64,000 nt of DNA from REEB481 sp964586595 (GCA_964586595.1 CAZPHB010000010.1:38539-102538), one strand, 5' to 3'. Positions 32,780-41,760 are shown, numbered from the stretch's first letter. Numbers and translations are program-made. Notes: generated by a model not told the origin, from the sequence alone.

Positions 32780-33912
32780 TGCCCTTATTCTGGATTTTGC
32801 TGGTGCCCGCATTAGGGTATGCCTTACTTTTTGTAAGCGCAGGGCGTATCTGGTCGCGTTGGGGACCAATTCCGGAAAAAACACCTGAGCGCATCCCGCG
32901 CAGCATTGCCGTGGTGGCCGCATTCCGCAATGAAGAAGCCCGATTGCCCGAGCTGCTTCGCTGGTGGCATGGCCTGGATACGCAGGGTTATGAAGTTCGG
33001 TTTGTGCTTGCCGACGACCACAGCAACGACCGTTCCGCGCAAGTCGTCAGAAAGTTTCAACAGGAACATCCGGAAATGCCGCTGCACCTCGTGGTTCCTG
33101 ATGCCGGCAAGCAGGGTAAAAAAGCGGCCTTAGCTGCCGCCATCCGTGCTGGTGCTGCCGATGTATGCCTGCTTACAGATGCCGACAGTTCCGGAGGTCC
33201 CGCATGGCTTCAACTCATGGCGGCCACCCTCGTACAGGAACAGCTGAACATGGTTTGCGGCCCGGTAGCACTGGAACAGGGAGCTTCGTATTTACGGCGA
33301 TTTCAGGCGCTGGAACATGCCGGACTGGTGGTTTTTGGCGCGGTAACGCTTCGCCTGAAAAGACCCACCATGTGCAATGGCGCCTCGTTGATGTTCTATC
33401 GCGATGTGTGGGAAGCATTGGGTGCGTATGATGCCCACCGTCATCTGCCGGGAGGTGATGATGAGTTGCTGATGCGCGCTGTTGACGCCGCTCACCCCGG
33501 TACGGTTGGATTTTGCAGACATCCTGAAGCTGTGGTGCACACCGCTGCTGCAACCGATTTTAGGTCGTTTTTGATGCAAAGACTGCGCTGGGCCTCCAAG
33601 GGCAGCATGCAAGGCTTTGTCGTGCGCACCTTCCGCAGCGCCTTGGTTTTGTGGTATGCCGCGCTGCTTTGTGCTTTGCCCCTGTTGTTTTTTGAAGGAT
33701 GGCCGGTATCCGCGCTCATCATAGGTGCATGGCTGCTGAAGATGGGTGCGGAGTTGTTCTATTTTAAGAGAATCACGCCGTTTTTTGGAATGGGTTTTCA
33801 CACCTTGGAATTGCTGTCGTTTCAGCTGTTTCAAACCGGATATCCCGTGTTGGTAGCCCTGGCCCGAATCCTGCGGCTGCGTTTTCACTGGAAAGGGCGG
33901 GTGTACAGATGA
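32776..33912 (+). CDS. Family 2 glycosyltransferase with membrane anchor
   Basis: 378 residues from ATG 32776, which overlaps the upstream stop. A first membrane segment (MMPLFWILLVPALGYALLF) precedes the GT-A domain: VVAAFRNEEARLPELL, ADDHSNDRS, LLTDADSSG (DxD), GGDDELLMRA and QRLRWASKG (the QxxRW motif). Two or more membrane segments follow. The pattern is of processive or lipid-linked GT2 enzymes that use a nucleotide sugar at the cytoplasmic face. It is last in the panD operon, so it probably works on the same glycolipid as rfaE2. The longer frame starting at 32704 is not the real start. Confidence 0.88.
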   Translation: MMPLFWILLVPALGYALLFVSAGRIWSRWGPIPEKTPERIPRSIAVVAAFRNEEARLPELLRWWHGLDTQGYEVRFVLADDHSNDRSAQVVRKFQQEHPEMPLHLVVPDAGKQGKKAALAAAIRAGAADVCLLTDADSSGGPAWLQLMAATLVQEQLNMVCGPVALEQGASYLRRFQALEHAGLVVFGAVTLRLKRPTMCNGASLMFYRDVWEALGAYDAHRHLPGGDDELLMRAVDAAHPGTVGFCRHPEAVVHTAAATDFRSFLMQRLRWASKGSMQGFVVRTFRSALVLWYAALLCALPLLFFEGWPVSALIIGAWLLKMGAELFYFKRITPFFGMGFHTLELLSFQLFQTGYPVLVALARILRLRFHWKGRVYR

Positions 33913-33956
33913 TGCATCTTTGATGCTCCAGTATTGATTGTATGTACCTTTGAACC

Positions 33957-34214
33957 ATGTACGAGCCGGACGCGCTGGAGCGACAGGTGCTGTCGCGATT
34001 GATTTTCCCGGAACACTTCGAATCTCTGTTGGATGAACTGGGCATGCCCGAAAATATTCTGGGCGATATTTTACGTCATTTGCTGCATCACCGATTCGTG
34101 GTAGCCGTTCCAGCAGAAGCCGGAGCTGCGGTTTTTTATGATGTCGATGATTTGCGCCTATACCGTTATCGGCTGAGCCGCAAAGGGTATGACTTCATGC
34201 ATCCTTCGGCCTGA
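33957..34214 (+). CDS. Small winged-helix-like protein, unknown
   Basis: 85 residues, helix-rich at first (EPDALERQVLSRLIFPEHFESLLDELGMP...GDILRHLLHHRF) with two C-terminal strands (AAVFYDVDDLRLYRYRLS). It could be a small winged helix but no family is named. It has a TACCTTTG box at 33945-33952, only four bases before the ATG, so the message would be nearly leaderless. The 3' end overlaps the convergent methyltransferase by 20 bases. Confidence 0.55.
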   Translation: MYEPDALERQVLSRLIFPEHFESLLDELGMPENILGDILRHLLHHRFVVAVPAEAGAAVFYDVDDLRLYRYRLSRKGYDFMHPSA

Positions 34215-34956
34215 TGGCCTTCACCAGGATGCTGGTGCTCAGGAAAGGAATGCTTGTGGTAGCTCCACGGAACACGTAACGCTGCAGAAATCTTTTCAGC
34301 GGACCGTTTTTTAATACATCAAGAGGTGCCGTTACATAAGCGGTATCCTGTACTACAAATCCATGTTTTTCCAGCAGTTTGACGATGCGTCTTCGGGTGT
34401 AGATGCGCGCATTTGCCCAGCGTTCGTGCAGCGGTCGGGGCAACCAAGAAAAGAAGGGAACGCGGTTCCACGGAAGCAAAGGAAGTTTGGCTCCATGGGT
34501 TTCGAAAATCCACCACTTGTTGGGAACACTGAACACGGCCATACCACCGGGTTGTAGAGACTTAAAATAGTTTGCTACCGCATCTTCCGTGCGCAAGTGT
34601 TCAATCACTTCAAAACTGATCATCCTGGAGTAATTGCCTGATACCGGCGTCTGTTCAATGTTGTGCTTCTGAAAGTGACAATTGTCAGCCCTGTATGAAG
34701 TTTTCAACTGTTGAAAAACTGCTTCATGTTCGGGAAACAGCTCTACGCCAAGGCAGGATTTGAAGTCTTTGTGCAGCAACATCAGTGAAGCACCATTTCC
34801 GCCACCAATTTCCAAGAGCTGCGCTTCGGGGTTGCAGAAGCCGCTCCAGGCGCGGGTCAGCTCCACCCTGCGGCGGATGATCAGGTCGTCGGCGTCGGCA
34901 GGGCGTCCCAAATAGTGAGCTTCGCGGAATAAATGTTCGGGTACCCGTTCGGTCAT
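34195..34956 (-). CDS. Class I SAM-dependent methyltransferase
   Basis: 253 residues. The SAM loop LLEIGGGNGASLMLLH is followed by GVELFPEHE (acidic ribose-binding residue), MISFEVIEHLRTEDA and GGMAVFSVPN, the standard class I order. The C-terminal part has a basic helix (ARIYTRRRIVKLLEKHGF) as seen in methyltransferases acting on lipids or glycans, but the acceptor is unknown. No signal peptide. The gene stands alone, convergent with the small winged-helix gene, and divergent from gltA. Confidence 0.8.
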   Translation of the reverse strand: MTERVPEHLFREAHYLGRPADADDLIIRRRVELTRAWSGFCNPEAQLLEIGGGNGASLMLLHKDFKSCLGVELFPEHEAVFQQLKTSYRADNCHFQKHNIEQTPVSGNYSRMISFEVIEHLRTEDAVANYFKSLQPGGMAVFSVPNKWWIFETHGAKLPLLPWNRVPFFSWLPRPLHERWANARIYTRRRIVKLLEKHGFVVQDTAYVTAPLDVLKNGPLKRFLQRYVFRGATTSIPFLSTSILVKAIRPKDA

Positions 34957-35035
34957 GTATTTCTTTGGGCAAAGTTACTTAAGAGTGTGGGCCCGTTAAA
35001 ACCAAAAACATGATTCATTGTTTTCCTGATACTAT

Positions 35036-35067
35036 CTTGGGAAATCATCACTCCCTGATTAGTTTTG
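35036..35067 (+). promoter_or_regulatory. Promoter of gltA
   Basis: CTTG (35036-35039, one mismatch to TTTG) and TAGTTTTG (35060-35067) are 20 bases apart. The ATG of gltA follows 31 bases after the box. Confidence 0.6.
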
Positions 35068-35098
35068 CACAACTCAAACACACGCTGAACATATACTT

Positions 35099-36262
35099 AT
35101 GGCCGACAATGCCAAAATCATTCTGGAAGGTAACGAATATGAACTTCCTGTATTTACAGGTTCTGAAGGGGAAAAAGCCATTGACATTTCTGACTTGCGC
35201 GCCAAAACAGGGTACATTACCCTGGATATCGGATATAAAAACACCGGGGCTACCACAAGCGGAATCACTTTTCTGGATGGTGAAGAAGGAATACTGAGGC
35301 ATCGGGGCTACTCCATTGAAGACCTCGCTGCCAAGGCAAGCTTCCTGGAAGTGGCGTACCTGCTGCTTCACGGTGAACTTCCTACCAGACAGCAATTCGA
35401 TGAGTTTGACAGTGCCATTCGTGAGCACACCTTGGTGAACGAAGGCCTGGAGGGAATGTTTAAGGCGTTTCCTACGGGAAGTCATCCGATGGGACAACTG
35501 AGCAGCATGGTCAGTGCATTGGGTTTGTTCTATCCCAAAAGCCTGAATCCGAACAGGCCCGAAGATGCGGTGAACCGCACAGTATTGCGCCTGCTCGCGA
35601 AAATGCCAACCATCTGCGCAATGATTTACAAGAAGCGCAGCGGTCATCCCATCATCTACCCCAAAAACAACCTCGATTACGTTTCCAATTACCTGAACAT
35701 GACGTTTGCTCAGGTAACCATGGATCACTATCAGCCTGATCCGGTGATTGTGGATGCCATGAATAAACTGCTCATCCTGCATGCCGACCACGAGCAAAAC
35801 TGCAGCGCAAGCACCGTGCGNNNNNNNNNNNNNNNNNNNNNNNNNNNNNNNNNNNNNNNNNNNNNNNNNNNNNNNNNNNNNNNNNNNNNNNNNNNNNNNN
35901 NNNNNNNNNNNNNNNNNNNNCGCGCCAAAATCATCAAGAAAACCTGCGACGATGTGCTGAATAAACTCGGCGTGCATGATCCGGTACTGGAAATTGCCAA
36001 GAAGTTGGAAGAAACAGCCCTTACCGACCCGTATTTCGTAGAACGCAAATTGTACCCGAACGTGGATTTCTACTCAGGAATCATCTACCGGGCCATCGGC
36101 TTTCCTACGGATTTCTTCACCGTGTTGTTTGCCCTTGGGCGTTTGCCCGGTTGGATCAGTCAGTGGCAGGAAATGCGTCGCGAAAAGCAGCCCATTGCCC
36201 GCCCTCGCCAAATTTATACCGGCGCGGTGCCACGCGAGTTCAAATTCATGCAGGACCGCTGA
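35099..36262 (+). CDS. gltA: Citrate synthase, interrupted by an assembly gap
   Basis: Condenses acetyl-CoA and oxaloacetate to citrate. Before the gap the protein has AKIILEGNEYELPVF, FLDGEEGILRHRGYSIEDLA and LHADHEQNCSASTV; after it, RAKIIKKTCDDVL, VDFYSGIIYRAIGFP and GWISQWQEM. The hidden part should hold the GPLHGG and GHRVYK catalytic histidines. In related enzymes about 75 residues lie between these flanks, so the true gap is near 226 bases and the full protein about 428 residues, matching the type II family. The frame agrees on both sides only because 100 and about 226 are both 1 mod 3. A terminator follows. Single gene with its own promoter. Confidence 0.95.
   Translation: MADNAKIILEGNEYELPVFTGSEGEKAIDISDLRAKTGYITLDIGYKNTGATTSGITFLDGEEGILRHRGYSIEDLAAKASFLEVAYLLLHGELPTRQQFDEFDSAIREHTLVNEGLEGMFKAFPTGSHPMGQLSSMVSALGLFYPKSLNPNRPEDAVNRTVLRLLAKMPTICAMIYKKRSGHPIIYPKNNLDYVSNYLNMTFAQVTMDHYQPDPVIVDAMNKLLILHADHEQNCSASTVXXXXXXXXXXXXXXXXXXXXXXXXXXXXXXXXXXRAKIIKKTCDDVLNKLGVHDPVLEIAKKLEETALTDPYFVERKLYPNVDFYSGIIYRAIGFPTDFFTVLFALGRLPGWISQWQEMRREKQPIARPRQIYTGAVPREFKFMQDR
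35821..35920. other. 100-base N run, assembly gap inside gltA
   Basis: Exactly 100 Ns, a conventional placeholder for a scaffold gap of unknown size, replaces the citrate synthase active-site region. Confidence 0.97.
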
Positions 36263-36283
36263 TTACAAAAGTATCATGGAATA

Positions 36284-36311
36284 AAGCCTCGGAACTCCCG
36301 GGGCTTTTTTT
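36284..36311. terminator. Terminator shared by gltA and the convergent glycosyltransferase
   Basis: Stem AAGCCTCGG/CCGGGGCTT (one G-T wobble) with a 5-base loop, then seven T residues on the plus strand. It overlaps the stop codon of the convergent minus-strand gene. Confidence 0.75.
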
Positions 36312-37041
36312 ATGAACCCGACTTCAGGCGAAACGATAGCGAACGCAGCAACAGCCATCCATGGCGCAGCAGGGTAGGCAACCATCCGTAATGTGTACTA
36401 AGTACCTGAAAACGCTCTTTCCAAGAACTGCGGATGCGCTGCTGAGAGATTCCGCCAAGCTCAAATCGGGACAATGGCTGCGCGCAACAGAAGGCGTTGG
36501 GATGTTTTTGTAAAATTCGGATGATCCAGTCAATATCTGCCACCATGCGGTAGGTTTCGTCGTATGGTACAGCCAGGTTTCGCTTCACAACCACACTTTG
36601 GTGGCAAATATTCATGCCATACGCAAAGGTGTCTGGTCCAATGTTCTTTGGAAGTTTTTTGGGTGTGACGCGACTCATCAGTCCAATTTCCCTGCCATCC
36701 GGGCCAATAAACATGGTATCGCCATAAATGAAATCTGCGCCGGTGGCTGCCGCCTGCAGCACCATCTCCAGTGTGTGCTGGTCATACAGAGCATCGCCGC
36801 TGTTCATAAACCAAACATAGGAACCCCGGGCCATCGCTATGCCTTTGTTCATGGCGTGGTATAATCCGCGGTCGGGTTCGCTGATCCAATGGTCGATGAG
36901 GTGTGAGTGGTCGCGTATATAGTCGAGTGTGCCGTCGGTACTTCCTCCATCCACCACAATGTATTCCAAATCCTTGCGCTCAGGCTGCGCGGCAATACTC
37001 TGGAAGGTGCGTTCCAATCCGGCGCGGTTGTTGAACACCAC
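36310..37041 (-). CDS. Family 2 glycosyltransferase
   Basis: At least 243 residues of a GT-A fold: VVFNNRAGLERTFQSI (end of strand 1 and helix 1), YIVVDGGSTDGTLDYI (nucleotide-binding DGGSTDGT), ISEPDRGLYHAMNKGIAMARG and WFMNSGDAL (an acidic motif where others have DxD). This is the small GT2 group that decorates cell-surface glycans. GTG 37041 would truncate strand 1 (ISIITVVFNN). The frame stays open upstream with no ATG, and a CTG at 37086 overlaps the TGA of the YbjN-like gene, so the true start may be there or at an ATT near 37059. Confidence 0.85.
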   Translation of the reverse strand: MVFNNRAGLERTFQSIAAQPERKDLEYIVVDGGSTDGTLDYIRDHSHLIDHWISEPDRGLYHAMNKGIAMARGSYVWFMNSGDALYDQHTLEMVLQAAATGADFIYGDTMFIGPDGREIGLMSRVTPKKLPKNIGPDTFAYGMNICHQSVVVKRNLAVPYDETYRMVADIDWIIRILQKHPNAFCCAQPLSRFELGGISQQRIRSSWKERFQVLSTHYGWLPTLLRHGWLLLRSLSFRLKSGS

Positions 37042-37082
37042 GGTGATGATGGAAATCGTTTTGGCGCTATCAGCTGGAGTGT

Positions 37083-37562
37083 TCAGGATTCCTGATCTTT
37101 GGTTTGGATGGCCGTAAGTCCAAATTCTTCGCTGAGCACTTTAAAGGTCATTTCTGCATAATAGCCTAATGCTTCAACGGTTTCCACAACATCTGCAACC
37201 TGAAGATGTTCGGCAAGGCGTTTGTATTTTAACAACACTACCTGCTCATTGGGATTGTAGGTAAACGCCCCATAAAACAAGTTCATGTTCACCGCCAGCA
37301 ATTCTTCCAGCAGCTCTTCTTTTCTTTGTTCCGGCATGTAGAACACCGGAACGCTCACCTGGAAAACGCTGAGTTCACCTTCGGGCTTGAAATAATTCCA
37401 AGGTGTAAGTTCCTGCTGATCCCATACATCGAGGTAAATCTCAAAATCATCACGGAATACCAGCCACTGTCCGGGTTCACTGCAACGCACATCTTCAGGG
37501 TTTACCCCTAATTGTTGCAAGGCCAGTTCAACGGTTTCGGATGCTTGCGCGGTTGTGCTCAT
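37083..37562 (-). CDS. YbjN-like protein
   Basis: About 159 residues from ATG 37562 (MSTTAQAS; an extra in-frame start three codons earlier adds nothing). The predicted order, helix, five-strand sheet, helix, strand, resembles the YbjN / type III secretion chaperone-like fold (PF10722-type): SEPGQWLVFRDDFEIYLDVW, LSVFQVSVPVFYMPE, ELLEELLAVNMNLFYGAFTYNPNEQVVLLKYKRLAEHL. The function is unknown. It precedes the glycosyltransferase whose start may overlap its stop, and is divergent from sucD. Confidence 0.72.
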   Translation of the reverse strand: MSTTAQASETVELALQQLGVNPEDVRCSEPGQWLVFRDDFEIYLDVWDQQELTPWNYFKPEGELSVFQVSVPVFYMPEQRKEELLEELLAVNMNLFYGAFTYNPNEQVVLLKYKRLAEHLQVADVVETVEALGYYAEMTFKVLSEEFGLTAIQTKDQES

Positions 37563-37650
37563 GTGTTGCAAAGTTCGGTTTTTTGCTATAGTTCCGGTTC
37601 AGATTGTTCCTTAAAAACCTGCGGTGTAATTTCGCGACTTCAATAACTCC

Positions 37651-38523
37651 ATGAGTATCCTTGTAAACAAGAATTCCCGCGTCATTGTGCAGGGTTTCAC
37701 CGGAAACGAAGGCACCTTTCACGCTACACAGATGATTGAATATGGCACCCAGGTGGTGGGCGGTGTTACGCCTGGCAAAGGAGGCACTACACACCTCGAC
37801 CGCCCGGTGTTTAACACGGTTGAAGAAGCAGTGAAACAAGCAGGTGCCAACGTGAGCATCATCTTCGTTCCGCCGGCTTTTGCTGCAGATGCCATCATGG
37901 AAGCCGCCGACGCAGGCATTGAAGTGATTGTGTGCATCACCGAAGGCATTCCGGTGAAAGATATGGTGAAAGCCAAGGCGTATCTGGAAGGAAAGAACAG
38001 CCGGCTTATCGGTCCCAACTGCCCGGGCATCATCACACCGGGTGAAGCGAAAATTGGCATCATGCCCGGTTTCATCTTCCAGAAAGGAAGCATCGGTGTG
38101 GTATCTAAATCCGGAACGCTTACCTACGAAGCAGTAGATCAGCTGACCAAGCTGGGCATGGGACAAAGCACCGCCATTGGCATCGGTGGCGATCCCATTA
38201 TCGGCACAACCACCAAAGAAGCGGTTGAGTTCTTCATGAATGACCCCGAAACTGAAGGTATCGTGATGATTGGTGAAATCGGAGGCGGTATGGAAGCAGA
38301 AGCTGCGCGCTGGATCAAAGAACATGGCACCAAACCGGTGGTGGGTTTCATCGCCGGTCAAACAGCACCTGCCGGTCGCCGTATGGGTCATGCCGGCGCA
38401 ATCGTGGGCGGTAAAGACGATACTGCAGAAGCAAAAATGGCCATCATGCGTGAATGTGGCATCCATGTGGTGGAAAGCCCCGCGGAAATTGGCCAGCGCA
38501 TGAAAGAAGTGCTCGGTCGCTGA
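37651..38523 (+). CDS. sucD: Succinyl-CoA synthetase alpha subunit
   Basis: With SucC, converts succinyl-CoA to succinate with GDP or ADP phosphorylation in the TCA cycle. 290 residues. CoA-binding motif GFTGNEGTFHATQMIEYGTQVVGG, then the GGTTH, IVCITEGIP and GPNCPGIITP blocks; the phosphorylated histidine is in MGHAGAIVGG (about 248). The length is standard. sucC is not adjacent, as is common in Bacteroidota. A terminator follows 22 bases after the stop. A long minus-strand frame (37528-38466) is a shadow. Confidence 0.96.
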   Translation: MSILVNKNSRVIVQGFTGNEGTFHATQMIEYGTQVVGGVTPGKGGTTHLDRPVFNTVEEAVKQAGANVSIIFVPPAFAADAIMEAADAGIEVIVCITEGIPVKDMVKAKAYLEGKNSRLIGPNCPGIITPGEAKIGIMPGFIFQKGSIGVVSKSGTLTYEAVDQLTKLGMGQSTAIGIGGDPIIGTTTKEAVEFFMNDPETEGIVMIGEIGGGMEAEAARWIKEHGTKPVVGFIAGQTAPAGRRMGHAGAIVGGKDDTAEAKMAIMRECGIHVVESPAEIGQRMKEVLGR

Positions 38524-38544
38524 TGCTCAAACCTGAAAAACTCC

Positions 38545-38573
38545 AAAGCCGGTACCTGTTGCCGGCTTTTTTT
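38545..38573 (+). terminator. Terminator after sucD
   Basis: Stem AAAGCCGG/CCGGCTTT with a loop of 8 bases, then seven T residues. Confidence 0.83.
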
Positions 38574-38596
38574 ATGCCTTACTTTGCAAGCGAACC

Positions 38597-39265
38597 ATGT
38601 CATCGCATCACTTTGTCCGCGATTTACAGGAACCCAGTCTGATCATTGCCAATGGCGCCGCATGCGATATGGAACTGCTGGGACAGCTCCTGGAATGGAA
38701 CCCTTTTGTGTTGGTGCTCGACGGAGCGCTGCACCGCGTGCTGGAGTTGGGAATCCGCTTTGATGCGCTGCTTGGCGACTTCGACGGAATCACCAATCCC
38801 GAGGCATTGGTTGCACAATACCAACCAGTACAAGTGATTCATACCCCGGACCAGGAACAATCAGATCTGGAAAAAGGAATAGGCTGGCTTATTGAACAGG
38901 GTCATCAGGCCTGCAACATCGTGTGGGCAACCGGTCGTCGTGCCGACCACAGCTTCCATAATCTAGCCATGCTTCCTAAGTTCCGGGAGCATATAGATTT
39001 GGTCATGCTCGACGATTACTCTAAAGTTTTTCCGTTGAAGAAGCAGTTTCGCAAATGGTATCCAAAGGGATTCAACATCTCTTTGATCCCCGTGCCTGAA
39101 GTATCAGGATTAACAACGGGAAATCTGGAATTCAACGTGGAACAGGCGCATTGGTCATTACCCTGGCGCACAGGCAGCAGCAACCGTGTAGCAGCAGATG
39201 GATTTGTGGAAATCAGTTATGCAGACGGGCATTTGCTGATGATGGAATGCTTCGACCGCCCTTAA
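38597..39265 (+). CDS. Thiamine pyrophosphokinase
   Basis: Transfers pyrophosphate from ATP to thiamine, giving thiamine diphosphate. 222 residues: LIIANGAACDME (nucleotide strand), LLGDFDGITN (the DFDG motif), TPDQEQSDLEKGIGWL (D-Q-x-x-x-D-L-E, substrate site) and ATGRRADHSFHNLAML (R-x-D-H-x-x-x-N). All are intact. The C-terminal sheet domain follows (GLTTGNLEFNVEQ). It starts 24 bases after the sucD terminator and is otherwise alone. Dxs (11288) needs its product. Confidence 0.9.
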   Translation: MSSHHFVRDLQEPSLIIANGAACDMELLGQLLEWNPFVLVLDGALHRVLELGIRFDALLGDFDGITNPEALVAQYQPVQVIHTPDQEQSDLEKGIGWLIEQGHQACNIVWATGRRADHSFHNLAMLPKFREHIDLVMLDDYSKVFPLKKQFRKWYPKGFNISLIPVPEVSGLTTGNLEFNVEQAHWSLPWRTGSSNRVAADGFVEISYADGHLLMMECFDRP

Positions 39266-39310
39266 CACCGATCCATACGGCGGCGATGCGGGTTCCAGAT
39301 TGCCACCGGT

Positions 39311-41752
39311 TTAACGGCTTTGCACCACAATTTTTATAGATTCATGCCCGGAATGAAGCAGGTAAATCCCGGAGGGCAGGTGGCTGAGGTCCATCATGAG
39401 TCGGGCGCCTTCGCGCATGCTTATTTGCTGCACCTGCCTGCCCTGAACATCATACAATGCGAAGGTTCGTAAGGCGGGTGAAATATTTTCTATGATGATT
39501 CGCTCTTGCGCCGGATTGGGATAAACGCGGAATCCGGTTACAGCACGGATTTCATTCAGGCCAACAGTTGGATTGCTGTACACATGCAAGGTGCGATTCG
39601 TCTGGCTGTTTCCAAAAACATCAAAAGCTATCTGTGCCGTATTATACACTTCTGTGCCTGTTGCCAAATCCGGTTTTACTTTGATGCGGTAGGTGAAATA
39701 ACCCCTGCTTAACGTGTCTGATTGTTCCGATGGCAGCAATATCCCGGGATCCATGCTGAACACGGCAATGCGTCCGTCAACCACGCGGAGGCGATAGTTG
39801 TGACTCCAGGCAACAGTTTCCAGATATTCCACAGGAAGGTTCACGTCTATCGTGTCTGTAATATGGAAACGTGACGTTTTAAATTCAGTATTATTCCGAA
39901 AATGGATGGTGTAGGTAATGAAGTTGGTTTGCGGGAGTATATACTGTTCCGGATGGGCTGATTTGGTATTTCCGTTCCCCTGGCTGCCTGTTGCCGACCG
40001 CACGATGGTATCCAGATTGTCACTCAAATCCAGATCGGAAGCATTCAGTAAAGTGCCAGTGCGCACCCAGGCTTTTAATAATTCTTGTGCGGAAATTCCT
40101 TCGGGAACAAAAATCCGCAGTTTGATTTTCGCAACCGCACCGGCTTCCAGTTCCTGAATGCTCCAAACCGCTTCGGGACTGCTGTAGTTGCTTGCAGGAG
40201 GCTGGCTGGCGAACTGAGTCAAACGCGGGTCGTGAAAGAAATGTAATGTTGCACCCCGGATGGTGGTAGAACCGATATTCTCCAGGGTAACCTCGTAGCG
40301 CATGTATCGGTCGGCGTCCATACCTTCGGGATTCAACCCGACCAGTTTGAGGCGCACATCTGTTTGATTCGGAATGAGGCGTTGTGCCAGATTGACTTCA
40401 TGGGTTTCACCTGCATTGATGTTGACGGAGGTGACTCCACACAACGACTCCCAATGCTTTCTTGGTGCCACAAGTACTTCATAAGTGCCGGCCGGTGCAC
40501 AAAACCTGTATCGGCCTGCAGCATCACTCATGGTTACCTGTGTTCCACTGGAAGAACGCAACAAAACGGCCCTGTTTTGCAATTTGGGTTCCGGAGTGTC
40601 CATCATGCAGTTTTTATTCAGTTCATGATAAATGCTGCCTTCCAGAATGCCCATGTGGGCTTCAAACCTGCAGATATTGCCGATACTGTTCAAATCACCC
40701 CACAGGTAAAGCGCCTGATCCCAAAAACTCATTCCCTGCACTTGCCCGGGAACATCCATTGGCCAGGTGTTTATTTCCGGAGAAATACTGAGCAGTACGG
40801 ATGTATTTCCCAACCATTCAAATCTGCCATGAACCCATAAGCGCCCTGATACGCCTTCCATGCCCTCAGGCTCGTAACGGTTGAAGCCGGAGAAACTGTC
40901 CAACTTGCTCCAGCCCGTGCCTGTAAACCGTTTGATGGAAGGAATCCCGGCATCAGCGCCTAAGGCAAACAAGGTATCGCCGGTAGATGCAAGCTGTTGG
41001 GTCTGATCGGAAAATGGGTTGCCAATGCCGCCCCATACGCTGCCGGTCCAGAAGGCTGTATTTCCGGTAATGGAAGCACCAACCCTGTTGAAAGCGCCGG
41101 CAATGTACAATCGGTTCCTGTGGATGAATAAGTCATTAATCAGTCCATTGGTGCCTTGGTCGCTCCCGGATGTGCCTATATAGCTCCAGCTGTTGCCGTC
41201 AAATTTGGTGATGTTCGATGCTGATTGCCCCTGTGCCTGATCAAACAAACCGGCTATGACCAGTTCATTTTGATAAACCACCATGTCCAGGATTCCATAG
41301 TTCAAAGTTTGAATGGCACCATTGATCACATCCCATTTCTGGGTTTGTTGGTTCCAACGGTACAGATGGTTTACAGGAACGGCGCTTTGTGCGTTGACAA
41401 TACTGCCTCCGGCATAGAGGGTCCCGTTGAACCAGGCTATGGAGGTGAAACGATAGCGCCCTTCATCTGTAGTCACGATGGCCGGAGCACTTAAGCCTGG
41501 GTAATAAGACCAATACAATCCGTTCCAATGTCCAACGCCATACTGTTCCTGGAAGGCCGTGGTGTCCTGTGCATACAATACATATAAATCGTCATTGTGC
41601 ACACAGGTTGCCGTTGCCGCGCCAGGAAGGCCTTGGTCCAAAGGCATGGTAACCTGCGCCTGCGCAAATGGGAACAAGCCCAAAAACAACATCCCTGCAA
41701 GCAGCGCACTCCGCATAAGTTGCAAATTAGAGATATGTATGGTTTTGTTCAT
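39311..41752 (-). CDS. T9SS type A secreted surface protein with beta-propeller-like and repeat domains
   Basis: 813 residues from ATG 41752 (MNKTIHISNLQLMRSALLAGMLF, signal peptide; cleavage near FAQAQ). The frame runs on upstream to 41935 but that part overlaps the anti-sigma gene. The first half has kelch-like repeats (LYVLYAQDTT, WDVINGAIQTL, FDGNSWSYIGTSGSD, WTGSVWGGIGNPF), then an SdrD-like module (EGSIYHELNKNCMMDTPEP), then a conserved-repeat (DUF7619/DUF11-like) region. The tail (GFRVYPNPAQERIIIENI...LPSGIYLLHSGHESIKI) is a T9SS type A sorting signal. It is last in an operon led by an ECF sigma factor. The function is unknown, probably adhesion or matrix. Confidence 0.83.
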   Translation of the reverse strand: MNKTIHISNLQLMRSALLAGMLFLGLFPFAQAQVTMPLDQGLPGAATATCVHNDDLYVLYAQDTTAFQEQYGVGHWNGLYWSYYPGLSAPAIVTTDEGRYRFTSIAWFNGTLYAGGSIVNAQSAVPVNHLYRWNQQTQKWDVINGAIQTLNYGILDMVVYQNELVIAGLFDQAQGQSASNITKFDGNSWSYIGTSGSDQGTNGLINDLFIHRNRLYIAGAFNRVGASITGNTAFWTGSVWGGIGNPFSDQTQQLASTGDTLFALGADAGIPSIKRFTGTGWSKLDSFSGFNRYEPEGMEGVSGRLWVHGRFEWLGNTSVLLSISPEINTWPMDVPGQVQGMSFWDQALYLWGDLNSIGNICRFEAHMGILEGSIYHELNKNCMMDTPEPKLQNRAVLLRSSSGTQVTMSDAAGRYRFCAPAGTYEVLVAPRKHWESLCGVTSVNINAGETHEVNLAQRLIPNQTDVRLKLVGLNPEGMDADRYMRYEVTLENIGSTTIRGATLHFFHDPRLTQFASQPPASNYSSPEAVWSIQELEAGAVAKIKLRIFVPEGISAQELLKAWVRTGTLLNASDLDLSDNLDTIVRSATGSQGNGNTKSAHPEQYILPQTNFITYTIHFRNNTEFKTSRFHITDTIDVNLPVEYLETVAWSHNYRLRVVDGRIAVFSMDPGILLPSEQSDTLSRGYFTYRIKVKPDLATGTEVYNTAQIAFDVFGNSQTNRTLHVYSNPTVGLNEIRAVTGFRVYPNPAQERIIIENISPALRTFALYDVQGRQVQQISMREGARLMMDLSHLPSGIYLLHSGHESIKIVVQSR

Positions 41753-41760
41753 CAGCGGAA

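Noticed and set aside
37528..38466. 312-residue open frame on the minus strand
   Set aside because: Antisense to sucD, an unambiguous TCA-cycle gene.
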